From Coturnix japonica (Eukaryota; Chordata; Aves; Galliformes; Phasianidae), in assembly GCF_001577835.2 (NCBI RefSeq), contig NW_015439874.1, forward strand, positions 66,340 to 130,339: 64,000 bases of DNA, read 5' to 3'. The notes beneath the pieces are model-generated. The model was not told the DNA's origin. It saw only the letters and a list, made by a program, of their open reading frames with translations, and did not search any database. Position numbers and translations under genes: made by a program. This document shows, one piece after another, positions 47,601-57,782 of this stretch. Positions within the stretch are counted from its first letter, which is position 1. Every line of letters begins with the position of its first letter.

Positions 47601-48525
47601 TTCTCACAACCACAACCACAATGGGGGTGAGGTGGGAGCAGGGTGTATCTTCATGACAAATGAGAGTCCTCCATGGCTTTGTTCCGACAGAATCCCTCCT
47701 CCAAATGCAGTTCCAGTGTGGACGACGGGTCTGATATCTCATCTTCTGGAGAGGCCATGGATGGGTTCGTGTTGGAAGGTGCCCACAGCTCCGAGGGTGG
47801 AGGTAAAGAGACGCTCATGGTGCTGGTGTGGGTGGAGAGATATAAAATATGGCTTCCAAATACGTTTGGAAGGGGCAGAGCTATAAAATATGGCCTCGAT
47901 TCCTATGTTTGGAAGGGGCAGGAGGGAACATCCCTCCATATGTTGGTTAACAAAACAGAGGGGGAGTTCTAGGGTGGTAATACTTTCAGACCTCCAGCAA
48001 GAGAAAACATTGGCCAACGTTATTTGTTGCATTGACCGCATCTCAATGCTTTGATTTCCTTTTACTTCAGAGGTGAATGCGAGCATTGGATCTGAGCTGG
48101 AGGACCTGGAGGAGAAGGCAGGCAGCGATTCAGAGCCAGTCTTTGGGACTCAACCACGGGGCCATTTCAGCCGTCAGCCCGTGAAATACATCCGAGCTCA
48201 GCCAAAAACACGACCACACATCCCCAAACCTTCCAGCTCAACTTTGAGCCTGGCAATGGACTCTGAGGCAGAGGGCAGCCCCACTGACAGCACCTGTATG
48301 GGGAAGGAGGTCCTGGATGAGAGGACGAGGAGCAGGAATGGATCTCCAGATACGAGCGCCCTCAGGCATCGAGGGAAACAGCTCAAACATTTCCAGATCA
48401 CTGAGGAAACAGCCAGGATCATCTCTAAGTTTAAAGCTGATGAAGTTTCGGCATCTCCAGAGCTTTCTTTGGGTGAGAAAGTGGTGAAATTCAGCCCGGA
48501 AATAATCCCAGAGAAAATCCTATAA
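30930..48525 (+). CDS. GMIP: GEM-interacting protein: F-BAR, C1 and RhoGAP domains; 22 exons recognised, 5' end open
   Basis: RhoGAP for RhoA that binds the small GTPase Gem. Exons: about 30930-31017, 31953-32090, 38228-38321, 38457-38532, 39225-39288, 39705-39830, 40068-40132, 40275-40385, 40650-40730, 40964-41152, 42149-42286, 42971-43161, 43389-43492, 43618-43704, 43853-43951, 44038-44177, 44961-45149, 45234-45371, 45467-45663, 46163-46457, 47691-47802, 48071-48525. From the second exon they read 1029 aa in one frame (human 970 in all). [23 protein letters not shown] to [11 protein letters not shown]1: KCREC, FECEEC, TCHKKC. RhoGAP: arginine finger GIYRISG and [16 protein letters not shown]. 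Tail: [11 protein letters not shown] and [14 protein letters not shown] as in human. Exons 1-2 add an N-terminal part resembling ARHGAP29, absent from the human protein I know. Exon 3 could instead begin at 38141 in the same frame. Confidence 0.93.
31630..31885 (+). mobile_element. CR1 3' tail fragment in GMIP intron 1
   Basis: CTGGGCAGCCTGGGCTGG, CTATGGCAGAGGTGG and then three tail copies (CTTCCAACCCAAACCC). A (TA)n run follows at 31898-31920, just before GMIP exon 2. Confidence 0.65.
32091..33110. other. GMIP intron 2, left part
   Basis: Single-copy intron, no exon or RNA gene recognised. Confidence 0.45.
33110..33362. repeat. Polypyrimidine tract with (TTTCTCC)n core
   Basis: About 250 bases almost purely C and T on the plus strand, with CTTTCTC repeats at 33230-33300 and CTTTTTC repeats after. 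A mirror-symmetric homopyrimidine tract of this sort can adopt a triplex. Confidence 0.8.
33363..36080. other. GMIP intron 2, middle part
   Basis: Mostly single copy. A degenerate tandem (CTCATTGAATT, TTTCATTGAA types) lies at 34310-34510. A frame at 33732-34328 has no recognisable domain or splice context. No exon supported. Confidence 0.45.
36080..36690 (+). repeat. Degenerate CR1-tail repeats, second subtype
   Basis: Five or six units of ATGGTTGGACTT, GAGGTC(A/T)TTTCCAACC, TTAATGATTCTATGATT. This is the 'ggttggactagatgatct' class of CR1 3' end, a different subfamily from the GGTCCCTTCCAACC arrays elsewhere in the window. Confidence 0.7.
37363..37452. repeat. (TTCTC)n microsatellite
   Basis: About 17 nearly perfect TTCTC pentamers in GMIP intron 2. 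Confidence 0.95.
37453..38227. other. GMIP intron 2, right part
   Basis: T-rich single-copy intron. An alternative acceptor (TTGTGTGTGCAG) at 38140 would lengthen the next exon in frame by 29 codons. The pyrimidine-rich acceptor at 38227 fits the protein alignment better. Confidence 0.5.
38564..38662. repeat. (TAA)n(TTA)n microsatellite forming a near-perfect palindrome
   Basis: About 15 TAA triplets followed directly by about 16 ATT triplets, so the whole tract of about 98 bases is self-complementary. Lies 32 bases after a GMIP exon. Confidence 0.95.
41270..42050 (+). repeat. CR1-tail minisatellite in a GMIP intron, about 15 units
   Basis: Units of about 50 bases: TCTATAAGGACCCTTCCAACCC, AACCCCAAACCATTCTATTG, TTCTATGA. 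Some adjacent pairs are almost identical, so amplification is recent. It ends about 100 bases before the next exon. Confidence 0.9.
42565..42900 (-). repeat. CR1-tail minisatellite, opposite orientation
   Basis: About six units of GGGTTGGATGGGACCCTAAAG and ATCATAGAACCATGGAGTG. It sits 0.5 kb from the plus-sense array at 41270-42050, so the two flank one GMIP exon as inverted repeats. Confidence 0.85.
44280..44910 (+). mobile_element. CR1 LINE fragment with internal tandem amplification
   Basis: Follows CR1 order: GACCTGGAGAGGCTGAGGG, TTGAGCAGG, TGATGGGGTTCTACAA, AGCTCTGCAGAGGACATGG, GACCATGAGC, TGGCCAAGAAGG, and at the right end GAGGCCCCATTGGGTCCAG. The segment carrying GACCACAAGCCAGCAGTG and GGCCAAGAAGGGCCAATAATG is repeated about four times at 44480-44800 in units of about 80-100 bases. 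Lies in a GMIP intron. Confidence 0.82.
45700..46070 (-). repeat. CR1-derived fragments in a GMIP intron
   Basis: Three pieces of ATTAAGGTTGGAAAAGA, AAGATCATCAAGTCCAACCA with degenerate filler between them (TTTTGGGATTGGATT). Confidence 0.6.
46458..46503 (+). CDS. GMIP: Alternative GMIP 3' end by read-through of a donor
   Basis: If the donor at 46457 is not used, the frame continues for 14 codons ([14 protein letters not shown]) to a stop at 46501-46503. A canonical AATAAA lies at 47253-47258, still inside that intron, and could end such a transcript. The product would keep F-BAR, C1 and RhoGAP but lose the C-terminal tail. This is an inference from sequence only. Confidence 0.35.
47253..47258 (+). 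terminator. Intronic AATAAA in GMIP
   Basis: AATAAA in CTGTAATGAATAAAACC, followed by a GT-rich patch (CGTCTGGGTGTCCC), the layout of an active poly(A) site. Confidence 0.45.
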
Positions 48526-49350
48526 GGATAACAGCTGGAAGCAGAGGAGAGGGCTGCAGTCCTCTGAAGAAAGGGATAAGTAAAGAGATGTGGGGTGAGA
48601 ACAGCATCCCACCTCTGTACGTGCAGCGCGGGGCGGAGATGAAAGCATTTGATTGGGTTGAACTGGTAGACTTTGAGTCAGCCCAGGGTTTGTTCATTGG
48701 ATGGAAAACCCAACTCAAACCCAACGTCTGCTCATTCAATGGTCCCTGGTTGCACAACAGGGGCTGAAGGAAACACAGATGGAATGTGGGGATCACAGAG
48801 GTTGGAAAAGACCTCTGAGGTCATCCAGGTTGATCGTTTTGCTCTGGATGTTGATGGAGTTTCCACTGGTTCATCAGCATGAAAGGGGAAATACACTGTC
48901 AGATCAAGCTGCCAAGCAGCTCCCACTTCTCCCAACGATTTGGCTCCGTTGCCCTTAAATCTTCAACCTCTGCACGACTCGTGATGCCGGCATTGACCAG
49001 CATTGACACCAAAGGGAGGAGCCCATGGTGGATGAGAGGGTTCTCTCCACCCTATGACACCCTACACAAGAAGGGCACCCAAATCGCTGGGTCTCCATCC
49101 CACCTGCATTGGGATCGCCCCAATTTCTGCCTTCCTGAGGCAGATTTGCTGCAGAAAAGTAGGAACTCGGTCCTATAGTGCCATCTCGTGACACACAAGT
49201 GCATGCAGGAGAGTTCCTGGGGATAACTGTGCTCTATGGGATGGTGTTATAGCCAAAAAGAAGAGGAAATCAGCATGAAATTTGGGCATTAAAGTGCTGC
49301 ACGGGGGATGTTGGCGCTGATTTCAACCCCACTGCAAAGACATGAGAAGA
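48526..49350 (+). other. GMIP 3' untranslated region, proximal part
   Basis: No coding exon follows the stop at 48525. A CR1 trace (GAGGTTGGAAAAGACCTCTGAGGTCATCC) lies at 48795-48830, split here only by position. The extent of the UTR to 50332 is inferred from the poly(A) signal. Confidence 0.45.
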
Positions 49351-49359
49351 GTGGAGATG

Positions 49360-50130
49360 TCAACCCAAAGGGAAACCTTCCATGTTACCAACCCAAAGGG
49401 AAACCTTCCATGTTACCAATCCAAAAGGAATCCTTCCACCTTCCCAATCCAAAGGGAAACCTTTGGATCTCTCAACCCAAAGAGGATCCTTCCACATTCA
49501 CAGCCCAAAGGGAAACCTTCCACGTTACCAACCCAAAGGGAATCCTTCCACCTTACCAACCCAAAGGGAAACCTTTGGATCTTCCAACCCAAAGGGAAAC
49601 CTTCCATGTTCCCAACCCAAAGGGAAACCTTCCATGTTACCAACCCAAAGGGAAACCTTTGGATCTCTCAGCCCAAAGAGGATCCTTCCACATTCCCAAC
49701 CCAAAGGGAAACCTTCCATTACCAACCCAAAGGGAAACCTTCCATGTTCCCAACCCAAAGGGAATCCTTCCATGTTGCCAACCCAAAGGGAAACCTTTGG
49801 CTCTCCCAGCCCAAAGGGAATCCTTCCACATTCCCAATCCAAAGGGAATCCTTCCATGTTGCCAACCCAAAGGGAAACCTTCCATGTTCCCAACCCAAAG
49901 GGAATCCTTCCATGTTCGCAACCCAAAGGGAAACCTTTGGATCTCCCAACCTAAAGGGAAACCTTTGCCTCTCTCAACCCAAAGGGAAACCTTCCATGTT
50001 GCCAACCCAAAGGGAAACCTTTGGCTCTCCCAGTCCAAAGGGGATCCTTCCACTTTCCCAACCCAAAGGGAAACATTTCTGCTCTACCAACCCAAGAGGG
50101 AAACCTTTCTACTCTCCCAACCAGACGAAG
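49360..50130 (+). repeat. 28-base minisatellite, open in all three plus frames
   Basis: About 27 units of AACCCAAAGGGAAACCTTCC plus ATGTTACC or TTTGGATCTC. Because 28 is 1 modulo 3, each unit shifts frame, so one stop-free unit opens every frame (285-323 codons). It lies between the GMIP stop and the likely poly(A) site. Confidence 0.92.
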
Positions 50131-50326
50131 AGGTTCAACAACCCGACTCCTCTCCCATCTCAGGCACCATTTCAGCCCTTTTCCTTAACAAAGCTGTAAA
50201 AACGCTGATGATCTCTTGGTTTTGTTTGTACAGTTCAGGTTATCAGAGCTCGCATCTCTGGAGCAATGTACATTTGTGAATGTATCGCTTTGAATGCTAA
50301 GTTATCATCGACCGCAGAGCTTCTGT

Positions 50327-50332
50327 AATAAA
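50327..50332 (+). terminator. GMIP: Likely poly(A) signal AATAAA for GMIP
   Basis: AATAAA in CTGTAATAAATCACC, preceded by a unique AT-rich stretch with TGTACATTTGTGAATGTAT, a typical 3' UTR end. Confidence 0.5.
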
Positions 50333-50339
50333 TCACCGG

Positions 50340-51195
50340 GTGTTTTATTACAACTTTCCCCTGTATTTGTTCCACGAGCTTAAGCAAACACTCAGGGCAC
50401 TATTATTAGAAGCACCGGGTGCATTCAGCTCCCCACAAAACAAAGGCTTTGCTTTCCCATGCGAGGAACCAGTCGAACCCGAATGGATCTCCTCCTAAAC
50501 CTCCAGTTTCCTTTTGCTGATGGAGATGAAGCAGAGCTTCGTCCTCCATAGGAGAAGCTGGGGGGGGCGTAGAGCGCTTTGCTTTCCCTTCCAAGGCATA
50601 TAGAAGTGCTATTAGAGAAAACACGCTTTCCTTTCCCCTGTAACTCCTCTCTACTTGCTGTTTGCCAGCGATTGGTCATGGCTTGAGCCGCCAAAGCAGA
50701 ACTACGCAGCTGCCAGGACCCGTCGTGGCGTGTGGAGAATTTGGATGGGGATCTGCTGCCCTCCAGCCTCAGTGGACGAGGTTTGGGTTGGCAAGAGAAA
50801 AGCTGAATATCCAAACAGCTTGGCAGGGAGGGGAACCATCATTTCCTCTCCATCTCCCACCCCCTCTGGGCTGGAGCTGAGCTTCAAAGGAACGACCTCA
50901 GCCCCACTGATGTGTGGGGAGGGACAAGGATCAAACTTGGGTCCATGCTGTGGACCAGCAGAACCAATGCGTGGCCACGTCCCTGAGTTCTACTGCAAAG
51001 CAGGAAGACAAACACACTGTTGGCTACTAACTCTGCTTTCACAGCAGCACCCCATGGAGCTCCAGCCCTGCAGCTCAGAGCTACGCAGCAGCTTTCCTCG
51101 TACAACCAAATGATGGGGAGCCGGAAATCTCATCGAGAATCAATTCCTTCCTTCTCTATTCCCTTCACTGTCTATCCTCCTCCTTCCCCTTCCCT
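50340..51195. other. Intergenic region GMIP-LPAR2, left part
   Basis: Single copy, no gene with splice signals or domain recognised on either strand. Confidence 0.45.
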
Positions 51196-51745
51196 TCCGG
51201 CTGTTGAGTTGGGGCACACTCTCGCCTCCTTCCCTCCGCCACACGCCCCCACGTTCTTCCTTCCACCTCCCCTTCCTTCCTTCCTTCCTTACCTTCCCTT
51301 TCCTTCCCCGTTCCGCTCCGCTTCCTTCCTTGCTCCCCGATCCCTCCCTGTCACGTTCCTTTCCGACCCGTCCGCCTCCTGATCCTGTTCCCCGTGTTCC
51401 TCCTTCCTGTCCTTTTCACCCGCCCCCCTTCCTCGCCCTCTTCCTTACTTTCCCTTCCCTTCTCCTTCTTCGCCTTCTTCCTTCTTCTTCCTCCTTCCTT
51501 CCTTCCTTCCTTCCTTCCTTCCTTCCTTCCTTCCTTCCTTCCTCCGTTTTCCTTCCTTCCTTCTTCCTTCTTTCCTTCTTTCCTTTTTTCCCTATTCCTT
51601 CTCTTCCTTCTCTTCCTTCCTTCCTTCCTTCCTTCCTTCCTTCCTTCCTCCTTCCTTCCTCCTTCCTTCCTTCCTTCCTTCCTCCTCCTTCCTTCCTTCC
51701 TTCCTTCCTTCCTTCCTTCCTTCCTTCCTTCCTTCCTTCCTTCAT
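51195..51745. repeat. Long polypyrimidine tract with (CCTT)n arrays
   Basis: Over 500 bases almost free of A and G apart from isolated positions; (CTTC)n arrays at 51500-51542, 51614-51690 and 51695-51742. The opposite strand is a purine tract. Long frames such as poly(EGRK) here are artefacts. Confidence 0.92.
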
Positions 51746-51859
51746 CAGCAAAACCAGTTTCTTGTTTCAGGCTTTTGCTTTTCCCCACTGAGCCAATGTG
51801 AATTCAGAGTTGAGTCCAGGTCAAGCTCATCCCCATCTCAAGCCCACACTAGCCTCAAA

Positions 51860-52565
51860 GGTGAACGTGATGATCCTCTAAGAAGTAGATCTGAAGGAAT
51901 TTCGAGGGTTCGCGTCCTTGGGTGCGGCTGTTGTTCACACACCCGTTACAGGAGCAGTTACTCTAGGTGTGGATGCCATTTATGTTGCTGCGTGGTCGGT
52001 GTGGACCGATCTTCGTTTGTAAGGCGACTGGATGGGAGGTTGACCTAGATGTACGTTAATTCGAGGCTTCCAGGTGTGTGATTCGGCTAAACAGGCGTGT
52101 GTAGTGTATCAGTGGTTATATTGTTTACGTGATTATGGATGGTATGGTGCCTTAATGAGATATATACTACGGTGATGACGGGTTTATTGACGTATAGGTA
52201 AGACTGACGGCTATACGAGGTGAGAGGGAGCCCATAGCGGAGCTATGGGTACTCGCGGGGTCGAGTCTAGCGCATCTTCATTGGGTCCAGGATCTGATGC
52301 TTTATGGACGCTAAGCTGTCGAGTCACGGTGGTGGGGAGATTGTGTGTTGCATTAGGGTCGAGTTGACTGATTTAGATGTACTTAATGGTTGTTCTGAGA
52401 TGGGCTGTGTGGTGATGATGTGAATGTTGGGTGCTAGTGGGTATACAGGTATGTGAGACCGTTATGATTTTGTCGATGATCGTTAGTGTGATGAGACGTA
52501 CGGAGCAGTTGGTCGTAATCATGGAACACAACCCGCTCGCAGCCCGCGATGGCATAACAGCTTGG
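51860..52565. other. Near-random stretch unlike its surroundings; suspect sequence
   Basis: Balanced base composition, scattered CpG, no repeats and no bird interspersed elements, starting just after a microsatellite and ending abruptly at GCTTGGCCGGTGCTTCAAG. It resembles the noisy stretch at 8951-9640 and may be uncorrected long-read sequence. Confidence 0.5.
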
Positions 52566-52569
52566 CCGG

Positions 52570-52880
52570 TGCTTCAAGACTCCCCAGGATCCCATCCTCA
52601 CCCTCAACTTATCCCAATCCCATCCCACCCTCATCTTCATCCCCATCCCATCCCCAACCATCCTCAACCTCATCCCCATTCCATCCCACTCTCATCCCGT
52701 CGATCTGTCCATTCGGCCCCAATTCAAGCCCATCCCACCTCTGGTCCCATCCCATCCCCACCCCCATCCCACCCCTATCCCAAATCCAGCCCTGTCCCCA
52801 CTCCCATCACACCCCCACCCTCCTCCCCTCTCCCATCCTCATCCCTATCCCCATTCCCAGTGGGAAGAGTAGACTGGGAA
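52570..52880. repeat. C-rich degenerate repeat (CCCATCC)n
   Basis: Repeats of ATCCCATCCCCA, CATCCTCA and TCATCCCCA types. No coding content supported. Confidence 0.7.
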
Positions 52881-53112
52881 TCCCTGCACCAGTTGGGAAC
52901 TAGGGAGAATTAATGGGAATCTCAGGGCCAGGAGGATCCAATGGAAGGAATTGACTCTGCTGGCATAAGGGGGTTATAAAGGAGGGATGGGGGGGGAGGG
53001 GGTGATGCTCCTTGCAGACTTATTTAACATTCCCAGGATTCCAGAAGAGGGTAACAGCAAAGGAGGGGGGGGATGAAGTAAAAACCTTCTGACCATCATC
53101 AGCCTTAGGGCT

Positions 53113-53690
53113 TAAAGGGGATCTTAAAGGGGATCTTAAAGGGGATCTTAAAGGGGACTTTAATGGGGATCTTAAAGGGGACCTTAAAGGGGACCTTAAA
53201 GGGGATCTTAAAGGGGATCTTAAAGGGGACCCTAAAGGGGACCCTAAAGGGGATCTTAAAGGGGATCTTAAAGGGGACCTTAAAAGGGATCTTAAAGGGG
53301 ATCTTAAAGGGGACCTTAAAGGGGACCTTAAAAGGGACCTTAAAGGGGATCTTAAAGGGGACCTTAAAGAGGATCTTAAAGGGGACTTTAAAGGGGATCT
53401 TAAAGGAGACCTTAAAAGGGATCTTAAAAGGGATCTTAAAGGGGACCTTAAAGAGGATCTTAAAGGGGACTTTAAAGGGGACCTTAAAGGGGATCATAAA
53501 GGGGACTTTAAAGGGGACCTTAAAGGGGATCTTAAAGGGGACCTTAAAGGGGATCTTAAAGGGGACCTTAAAGGGGACCTTAAAGGGGATCTTAAAGGGG
53601 ATCTTAAAGGGGACCTTAATGGGGATCTTAAAGGGGATCTTAAAGGGGATCTTAAAGGGGACCTTAAAGGGGATTTGAATGGGGACCTTT
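53113..53690. repeat. 12-base minisatellite, about 48 units
   Basis: Units of CTTAAAGGGGAC and CTTAAAGGGGAT, with rare AAAGAGGAT, AAAAGGGAT and AATGGGGAT forms. Because 12 is a multiple of 3, both strands stay open across the array (LKGTLKGI and PFKVPFKI peptides). No start, splice or family evidence for coding. Confidence 0.95.
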
Positions 53691-53699
53691 GGCTCTGTT

Positions 53700-54390
53700 T
53701 GAAAACACTGGATCCACGAAAGCCATTAACGCTGCCTTGAGAAAACAGAGGTGCAATGAAGGGGAGGGAGGGGTCTGTTGACTTTGGAAGCATTTCCCTG
53801 TGTGTTCTCTCTGCTGGGCACCAGGATGTGCTCAGATGGGGGTCTGTGGGCTGGAGGGGGGGGGAGAGGGTTGAGAGGGGTAGATGCTGTAAAATAAGGC
53901 TGTGAAACAAGCAGAAGAGGTTAAAAAAAAATCAATTAAAACAGTAGGAAAAATGCATTGCTGTAATTCAGTCACACAATGCCCAAACCCTGAGCAAAAG
54001 GAGACGGAATGACGTCAGGTTTTGGGGGGGGTTGGTTATTATTGTTGTGTTTGCTTGTTGTTTCCAAGAGGAGTGAATGAATTTGGTTTGGGGGGGGGGA
54101 GGAGGAGTGAGGTCACCCAGGGTCACTCATGTGCTTGGTGTGTCTCCAACCCAACCCAAGCTCAGCTCTGCTCCCTCCCAGCTGCAAATGGATGATGCTC
54201 TTTATTCCTTCTTCCTCCTCTAATTTGCAAAGCATGGAGGAAAAGCTGCCACCCAGGACAGGTTTGCACAAGTTCTGATCTGATCCGACCTGATTTGGTT
54301 TGAATTTGGGCTCCGTGTGTGTGTATCAGGGCCTGGAACTGCAAGATGCATCATTGCCTCTTTACTGTACAGCTACTATGGCTGTCTGAG
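53700..54390. other. Intergenic region, no gene seen
   Basis: Single-copy sequence with G-runs at 53860 and 54090. No exon recognised. Confidence 0.45.
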
Positions 54391-54394
54391 CCCT

Positions 54395-55340
54395 GAGCCA
54401 TTGTGGGACCGGTTGGAGTTTGGGTTTGGAACTGGACCTGCTGGGTTCTGCTCCCCCATTCACTCTGGGGTTTGGCTGATGGGAGCCAGTTCTGGGTCTG
54501 GAACTGGTTCTGCTGGGTTCTTCATTGGTATTTTGGGTTTGGAACTGGTTCTGTTGGGTTCTGTTGCCTGATTGCTCTAGGTTTTGGCTGATGGGAACCA
54601 GTTCTGGGTCTGGAACTGGTTCTGTTGGGTTCTGCCCTCCTGATCACTTTGGGTTTTGTCTGATGGAACATCATTGATGTTTGTGGGTTTGGAACTGGAC
54701 CTGCTGGGTTCTGCTCCCCCATTCACTCTGGGTTTTGGCTGATGAGAACTGGTTCTGCTGGGTTCTTCATTGATGTTCTGGATTTGGAACTGGTTCTGCT
54801 GGGTTCTGCTCCCCCATTCACTCTGGGTTTTGCTTGATGGGAACCAGTTCTGGATCTGGAACTGGTTCTGTTGGGTTCTGCTCTCCTTACTGCTCTGGGT
54901 TTTGTCTGATGGGAACCAGTTCTGCTGGGTTCTTCATTGGTGTTCTGGGTTTGGAACTGGTTCTGTTGGGTTCTGCTCCCCCATTCACTCTGGGTTTTGG
55001 GTGATGGGAGCCAGTTCTGGGTCTGGACCTGGTTCTGTTGGGTTCTGTTGCCTGATCGCTCTGGGTGTTGGCTGATGGAACATCATTGATGTTGTGGATC
55101 TGGAACTGGTTCTGCTGGGTTCTTCATTGGTGTTTTGGGTTTGGAACTGGTTCTGCTGGGTTCTGCTCCCCTGATTGTTCTGGGTGTTGGCTGATGGAAC
55201 ATCATTGATGTTGTGGGTCTGGAACTGGTTCTGCTGGGTTCTGCTCCCCCATTCACTCTGGGTTTTGGGTGATGGGAACCAGTTCTGGATCTGGAACTGG
55301 TTCTTCTGGGTTCTGCTCCCGATTGTTCTGGGTTTTTATA
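54395..55340. repeat. Minisatellite, higher-order unit about 100 bases
   Basis: About 13 units mixing GGTTTGGAACTGGTTCTG, CTGGGTTCTGCTCCCC, ATTCACTCTGGGTTTTG and GCTGATGGGAACCAGTTC. Frames reading as hydrophobic peptides (FWIWNWFCWVLL) arise from the repeat and are not a membrane protein. Confidence 0.9.
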
Positions 55341-55559
55341 CCCTTTTTTGGGGCTTCATGGCATCTTTTCAACCCACAGAGGCACAGAATGAAGGGAGGC
55401 CTTAAGGAGGTCGGTGTGATGCTCATCTTCTATAGGACTCCGTGGTTATTCCATATTCCAACCTCCTCTTCTCAACCATCCCATCTCCTCCCAACCCACC
55501 CCCACCTCAGGTGGCTCCATTGATGATTCCTCCTCCTTTTGGCCCCATCTCTTTCCCTT

Positions 55560-56270
55560 CAGCCTCTAATGGCTCTTTAATGAAGGCTGAAGACCACAGG
55601 TGAGTATATAAGTGAGCAGCCAAACAGAGCTGGGTCCAATGGGTCCAGTTCGTTCTCCACGCAGCCAGAACCACCCCAAGAACCCGATGTTAACAGAACC
55701 GGAACCGATTCCATCCAAGACATTCAGAGCCCGATTCCAGCTTCAAACAAGGAGGAAAAGACTCGGATTGAGGTTACGGGGTGGATCCTAAAGGATCCTT
55801 AAAGGATCCGCCCAAGGAGGGAGGGTCCAAGGAGGGCTGGGCTCCTCGTAACTCTCCCAAGTTCCCCCTTTGGGAGCTGTCGGCCTGAACAGCCGCTCCG
55901 AAACTTTTCCATTGGGTTCTGTGGGTTCGGAAAGGGCCCTTTTAATTACCCCCCCCCATCTTTGGATCCCGAGATGGGGGTCTCCCTATGGAGCAGCTCT
56001 TCCCTGCGGTGGGGATGGTAGGAGCGCGGTCTGGATGCGGCGGCTGGTTGTGTTTGCAGGTAAAGAATCGCTTCGTTTTACGATCGAGGGAGCAAAAAAC
56101 TTCGTCCCTTTTTTCCCTCCCCTTAAAGAACCACAAAGAAAAAAGGAGACGCTCCTTCAACCTTTGGCCCCGTCCCATTTGAACGGGGCAATCAAACAAA
56201 ACTGGGACGGGCGAGACGGTTCGGGACAATGGGGGGGGGGGCAATAAAAGGCTGTTTTAATTAACGCTGA
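55560..56270 (+). promoter_or_regulatory. Possible LPAR2 promoter / noncoding first exon
   Basis: CpG content rises at 55830-56230. A plus-strand donor GTTTGCAG|GTAAAG at 56059/56060 could end a noncoding first exon of LPAR2, whose coding exon begins right after an acceptor at 59878. No direct proof links the two. Confidence 0.35.
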
Positions 56271-57229
56271 TTTGTGGATCTGAGCTGCCCATCCCTTCCC
56301 CGTCCTCCCACACCTCCAGCAGAGCTCACGTTCGTGGGAGGAAGGCAGGGATGGGAGGGATGGGGGGGGGCCCTTTATGCTGCGATTTCCAGCTTAGAAC
56401 CTCTTGAATTCGGTGTGAATGAAGGAGTGAGGAGAAGGAGGGGGGGGATTAAAGGGCTGGGAGGGGGAAAAATGCCTTTTTATGGCCTCTTTGTGCCCCC
56501 CAATGTGGTGTTTTCGCGTTGTGAGATGGAGGAGGGCATTCGTTTCTAGTTTTAACCATTCAATGCTGGTATGGGTTGGGGGGTGGGGGAAGAAAGTCCC
56601 ATAAGATCCCATTGTGGAGCATGAAGGTCAATGGGGAGGGGGGGTCTGCGGGGCTCCTCAGGGTCCGTTGTGCATCATAGAGATGGATTTAGCTCAGTCT
56701 CCCTTCCCCCCCCCCTCCCCAATAGTGTTTTTGCTTCATGGCTGCCACCCAGCGCCAAGGTCGCCTGGCTAATTAACTACAGGGAGGTAATCAAGAGGCA
56801 AAGCAGCTGCTGCTGTTTAATGGGGGCTTAANNNNNNNNNNNNNNNNNNNNNNNNNNNNNNNNNNNTCATTTCACCCCCTCCCCCCCCAGCTCAGTGTCA
56901 CATTGATTCAATTCACTGTTGGCTCCCAAGTTTGGGAGGAGGAGTTGGGCTCATTGATCCCAATGGGTTCCTTTAGGTTCGGGGATAATCCTTTAAGGAT
57001 CTACCTTGGTAACCTTAAGGTTTCTTGAATGGAAGAGTGGGGTGGGGGGTTGGTGGGGGGGTCGTAGTGACCCCACACACACACACACTGTATCAGGTGG
57101 GTCCCTGTGGTTGTGGGGAGGAAGAGCTTTCAATGGCCCCCAGAAAATATATGGCAGTAGGGTTGGATGGCAAATAGACTGAATGGGGTTGGATGGGACT
57201 TAAAACTGCTTCATGCCTACATGGGTATG
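56271..57229. other. LPAR2 upstream sequence, including a 35-N gap
   Basis: No exon recognised. The run of N is 56832-56866. A short (CA)n lies at 57075-57088. Confidence 0.5.
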
Positions 57230-57782
57230 TATATATGTACCCCTCTACCCTCTCTCCCAGTATATATGTACCTCTCTCCCAGTATATATGTACCTCTCTC
57301 CCAGTATATATGTACCCCTTTCCCAGTATATATGTGCCTTTCTCCCCCCTTTGCCATTATATACATACCCCTCTCCCCCCTTTCCCAGTATATACGTACC
57401 CCCCTCCCCACTTTTCCCAGTATATATGTACCCTTCTCCCCCCTTTCCCAGTATATATGTACTCCTCTCCCAGTATATATGTGCCTTTCTCCCCCCTTTC
57501 CCATTATATACATACCCCTCTCCCCCCTTTCCCAGTATATATGTGCCTCTCTCCCAGTATATACGTACCCCTCTCCCCTTTCCCAGTATATACATACCCC
57601 TCTCTCCCCTTCTCCCAGTATATATGTGCCTCTCTCCCCCCTTTCCCAGTATATATGTACTCCTCTCCCAGTATATATGTCCCTCTCTCCCCCCTTTCCC
57701 ATTATATATATACCCCTTTCCCAGTATATATGTCCCTCTCTCCCAGTATATATGTCCCTCTCTCTCCCCTTTTCCCAGCAGA
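57230..57782. repeat. Minisatellite of CCCAGTATATATGTACC units
   Basis: About 22 units of 20-42 bases: CCCAGTATATATGTACCTCTCT or the longer CCCATTATATACATACCCCTCTCCCCCCTTT type (given here split). Pyrimidine-rich with regular TATATA cores. Long frames on both strands are repeat artefacts. Confidence 0.9.

Noticed and set aside
49308-50279. 323-codon frame, the longest uninterrupted frame on the plus strand away from LPAR2
   Set aside because: It is a 28-base minisatellite with all three frames open. Nothing favours one frame as coding.
53105-53678. 171-codon LKGTLKGI frame and 130-codon PFKVPFKI frame
   Set aside because: Product of the 12-base repeat on both strands.
54317-55405. Hydrophobic tryptophan-rich frames that look like membrane segments
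   Set aside because: Arise from a 100-base minisatellite unit; each frame breaks within two or three units.
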